This document shows, piece by piece, positions 62,443 to 64,000 of a DNA stretch of 64,000 nt. The notes under the pieces are model-generated. The model was given only the letters and a program-made list of their open reading frames with translations. It had not been told where the DNA came from and did no database searches. Every line of letters begins with the position of its first letter. Position 1 is the stretch's first letter. The stretch spans positions 28,894,599-28,958,598 of the forward strand of contig NC_088309.1 of NCBI RefSeq assembly GCF_910592395.1. The letters run 5' to 3'. The position numbers were made by a program, and so were the translations under genes. Origin of the DNA: Lineus longissimus. Taxonomy: Eukaryota; Nemertea; Pilidiophora; Heteronemertea; Lineidae.

Positions 62443-63659
62443 AAAAACTTCACTCATGACTGCTTCCATGGTTTCATCGGTGAACTTCTATCGATCTTTT
62501 TGATTTATTTGGTTGTGAAAGATGTCAAATCGTCTCCATCACATGATCTTGGATTCTCTTAAAACTTTTATGGAGCCAATCATGAAAGGCTGAGCTATGA
62601 ATAGGCACTGTTGGGATGGCTGTGTTGGTTGTGGCTGTTAGTGTTATGGTGTGAACAGTTTGCTAGAGGTTTGGGAGGGTATACGCCATTGGATTGTTAT
62701 ATGACTAATACGTTCAGCTAATACCATTCTCTAGTACTCTAATACCACTCTGACATGGCCCTGTCTCTAGTATTGTGGTGATATTTTAGGATGTTGGCTA
62801 CTGTCCCTCGGCTTGTGAACCGATACTCTATGATCAGACCTCCGTGTTGCTGCCAAAGACATCACAAGCCACACGAAGACCTTCAGAATTGTGTTGCATC
62901 CCACTTCATCACATGAAAAGCTACACTTGCGACTATTGATACTGGGTCCTTGGGGAATCAATTGGAGCTTGTCGATATATTGCAGGATCAATAATGATCA
63001 TTATCGAAGGCGGGGATTAGAGTGTGGCTTGATGAAGCTCTAGTCCAACGATAGCTCTAACAAAAAGCAAGTTAACTTACCGCCCACTATGGGTCCATTG
63101 CCCTCCAGCCTCATGTACAGCTCTACCTGTCCATGAGGAGGATGTATGAGTCATTTGTACGATGATAATGGGATAAATCAAGCTGCCCTAATCTGACAAT
63201 ATTTCATTACGAGACAGGCCAATGTACACTCTCCACTCCCCTTTACAAAATGATAAGATAGAGATGTGGGTGGGTGGGTGTCTATCAGTATCACACTATC
63301 ACATAAATGTCAAACCGCCTCTCATCCACATGAGCACAACTTAATACAGCATGCTTGCCACTATATCATGCTCATATTTGCCGATATGTGCTCGACTCTC
63401 GAGGTAACGGCTAGCGGCATTCTTGCATTTGTATTGATCTGCCCTCGCAGTGTATCTTCTTGTACAAACCATGGTGTGCATTGTGTGAACCTTAGCAAGG
63501 CCATCTAGCCATGTCATAGTCACTCGGTGATTCGCCTGGTACTGTAGAGGGAAGAGGATGAGAGCGGCCAGGGCATGTGTGTTCGCAGATAAACCTGAAC
63601 CACACAGTGACCATCTTTGCCATCAATGTTGTTATCATCAATTGACAGGTGTCAAGTTG

Positions 63660-64000
63660 GTTTCTTGGCCTCCCCACACTTGCCTCTCCATGTTATGAGG
63701 CATTCACGTATGGAAGGAGGTGAACCCTGGTATTCATGCTGGTGATTGATCTCTTGGCCTCCCCCTACCTTGCCTCTCCATGTTATGAGGCATTCACGTA
63801 TGGAAGGAGGTGAACCCTGGTATTCATGCTGGTGATTGATCTCTTGGCCTCCCCCTACCTTACCTCTCCATGTTATGAGCCATTCACGTATGGAATGAGG
63901 TGAACCCTGGTAATTCATGCTGGTGATTGATCTCTTGGCCTCCCCCTACCTTGCCTCTCCATGTTATGAGGCATTCACGTATGGAAGGAGGTGAACCCTG
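63660..64000. repeat. Minisatellite, about 90-bp unit, at least 3.8 copies, runs off the right edge
   Basis: Units contain CTTGGCCTCCCCCTACCTTG, CCATGTTATGAGGCATTCAC and GGAGGTGAACCCTGGTATTC. The spacing is 90-91 bp. One copy has GAGCC for GAGGC and TGAGG for AGGAGG changes. The repetitive minus-strand frame here is a by-product. Confidence 0.95.

Larger units (their letters stand above)
54907..64000 (+). other. Syntaxin-1 intron 3 (partial)
   Basis: More than 9 kb of intron. It holds a mariner-type MITE at 55191-55277, a tRNA-like SINE head near 55.95 kb, a CR1-like LINE from about 56.8 to 60.9 kb and, at the right edge, a 90-bp tandem array. Between 61.0 and 63.6 kb I see only short chance frames and one diverged duplication at 62.28-62.44 kb. 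Confidence 0.7.

Noticed and set aside
55000-64000. Search for syntaxin-1 exon 4 on the plus strand
   Set aside because: I found no acceptor followed by a sequence encoding the expected K-x-K-E-E-L-type continuation, so the exon is taken to be beyond the window.

Overview
This is nuclear DNA of an intron-rich animal, almost certainly a non-vertebrate bilaterian. The protein-coding content is in short GT-AG exons of conserved metazoan genes. The syntaxin N-terminus begins [18 protein letters not shown], the form found in invertebrates, and RAN is nearly invariant. The sequence alone does not fix the phylum. A marine deuterostome or a lophotrochozoan are both possible. Minisatellites are so dense that they recall the gene-associated minisatellites reported from amphioxus, but that is only a hint.

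Five host genes can be assembled exon by exon with consistent splice phases. From left to right: (1) the 5' end of a SERCA-type Ca2+ ATPase on the minus strand (coding exons 1-4, 7332 down to 4377, continuing off the left edge); (2) a complete MED15 (Mediator tail subunit, KIX domain) on the minus strand, 17 exons, 39532 down to 20363, 632 residues; (3) a complete CYB5D2/neuferricin on the plus strand, 4 exons, 41627-43153, 284 residues; (4) a complete RAN GTPase on the minus strand, 6 coding exons, 49144 down to 46713, 215 residues; (5) the 5' end of syntaxin-1 on the plus strand (three exons, 52854-54906, continuing off the right edge). MED15 and CYB5D2 are head to head 2.1 kb apart. CYB5D2 and RAN converge. 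RAN and syntaxin-1 are head to head 3.7 kb apart. The genes share no pathway and look like ordinary neighbours.

The rest is intron and intergenic DNA with much repeat content. A nearly complete CR1-like LINE lies antisense in syntaxin-1 intron 3 (about 56.8-60.9 kb). It has ORF1 (zinc knuckle-like N-terminus, PHD finger, coiled coil) and ORF2 (endonuclease plus reverse transcriptase). A 5'-truncated copy of its 3' end lies in MED15 intron 1. There are at least eleven tandem arrays with units of 24 to 125 bp, several small inverted-repeat (MITE-like) elements and several tRNA-derived SINE-like heads.

The best lead is in the LINE. ORF2 has no ATG, GTG or TTG before its endonuclease domain. Its frame is open back into ORF1, to just before a correctly phased A_AAA_AAC slippery heptamer that is followed by a 9-nt spacer and a 6-bp hairpin. 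This suggests that ORF2 is made by -1 programmed frameshifting. A second lead is a pair of minisatellites whose units carry splice-donor-like and splice-acceptor-like ends.
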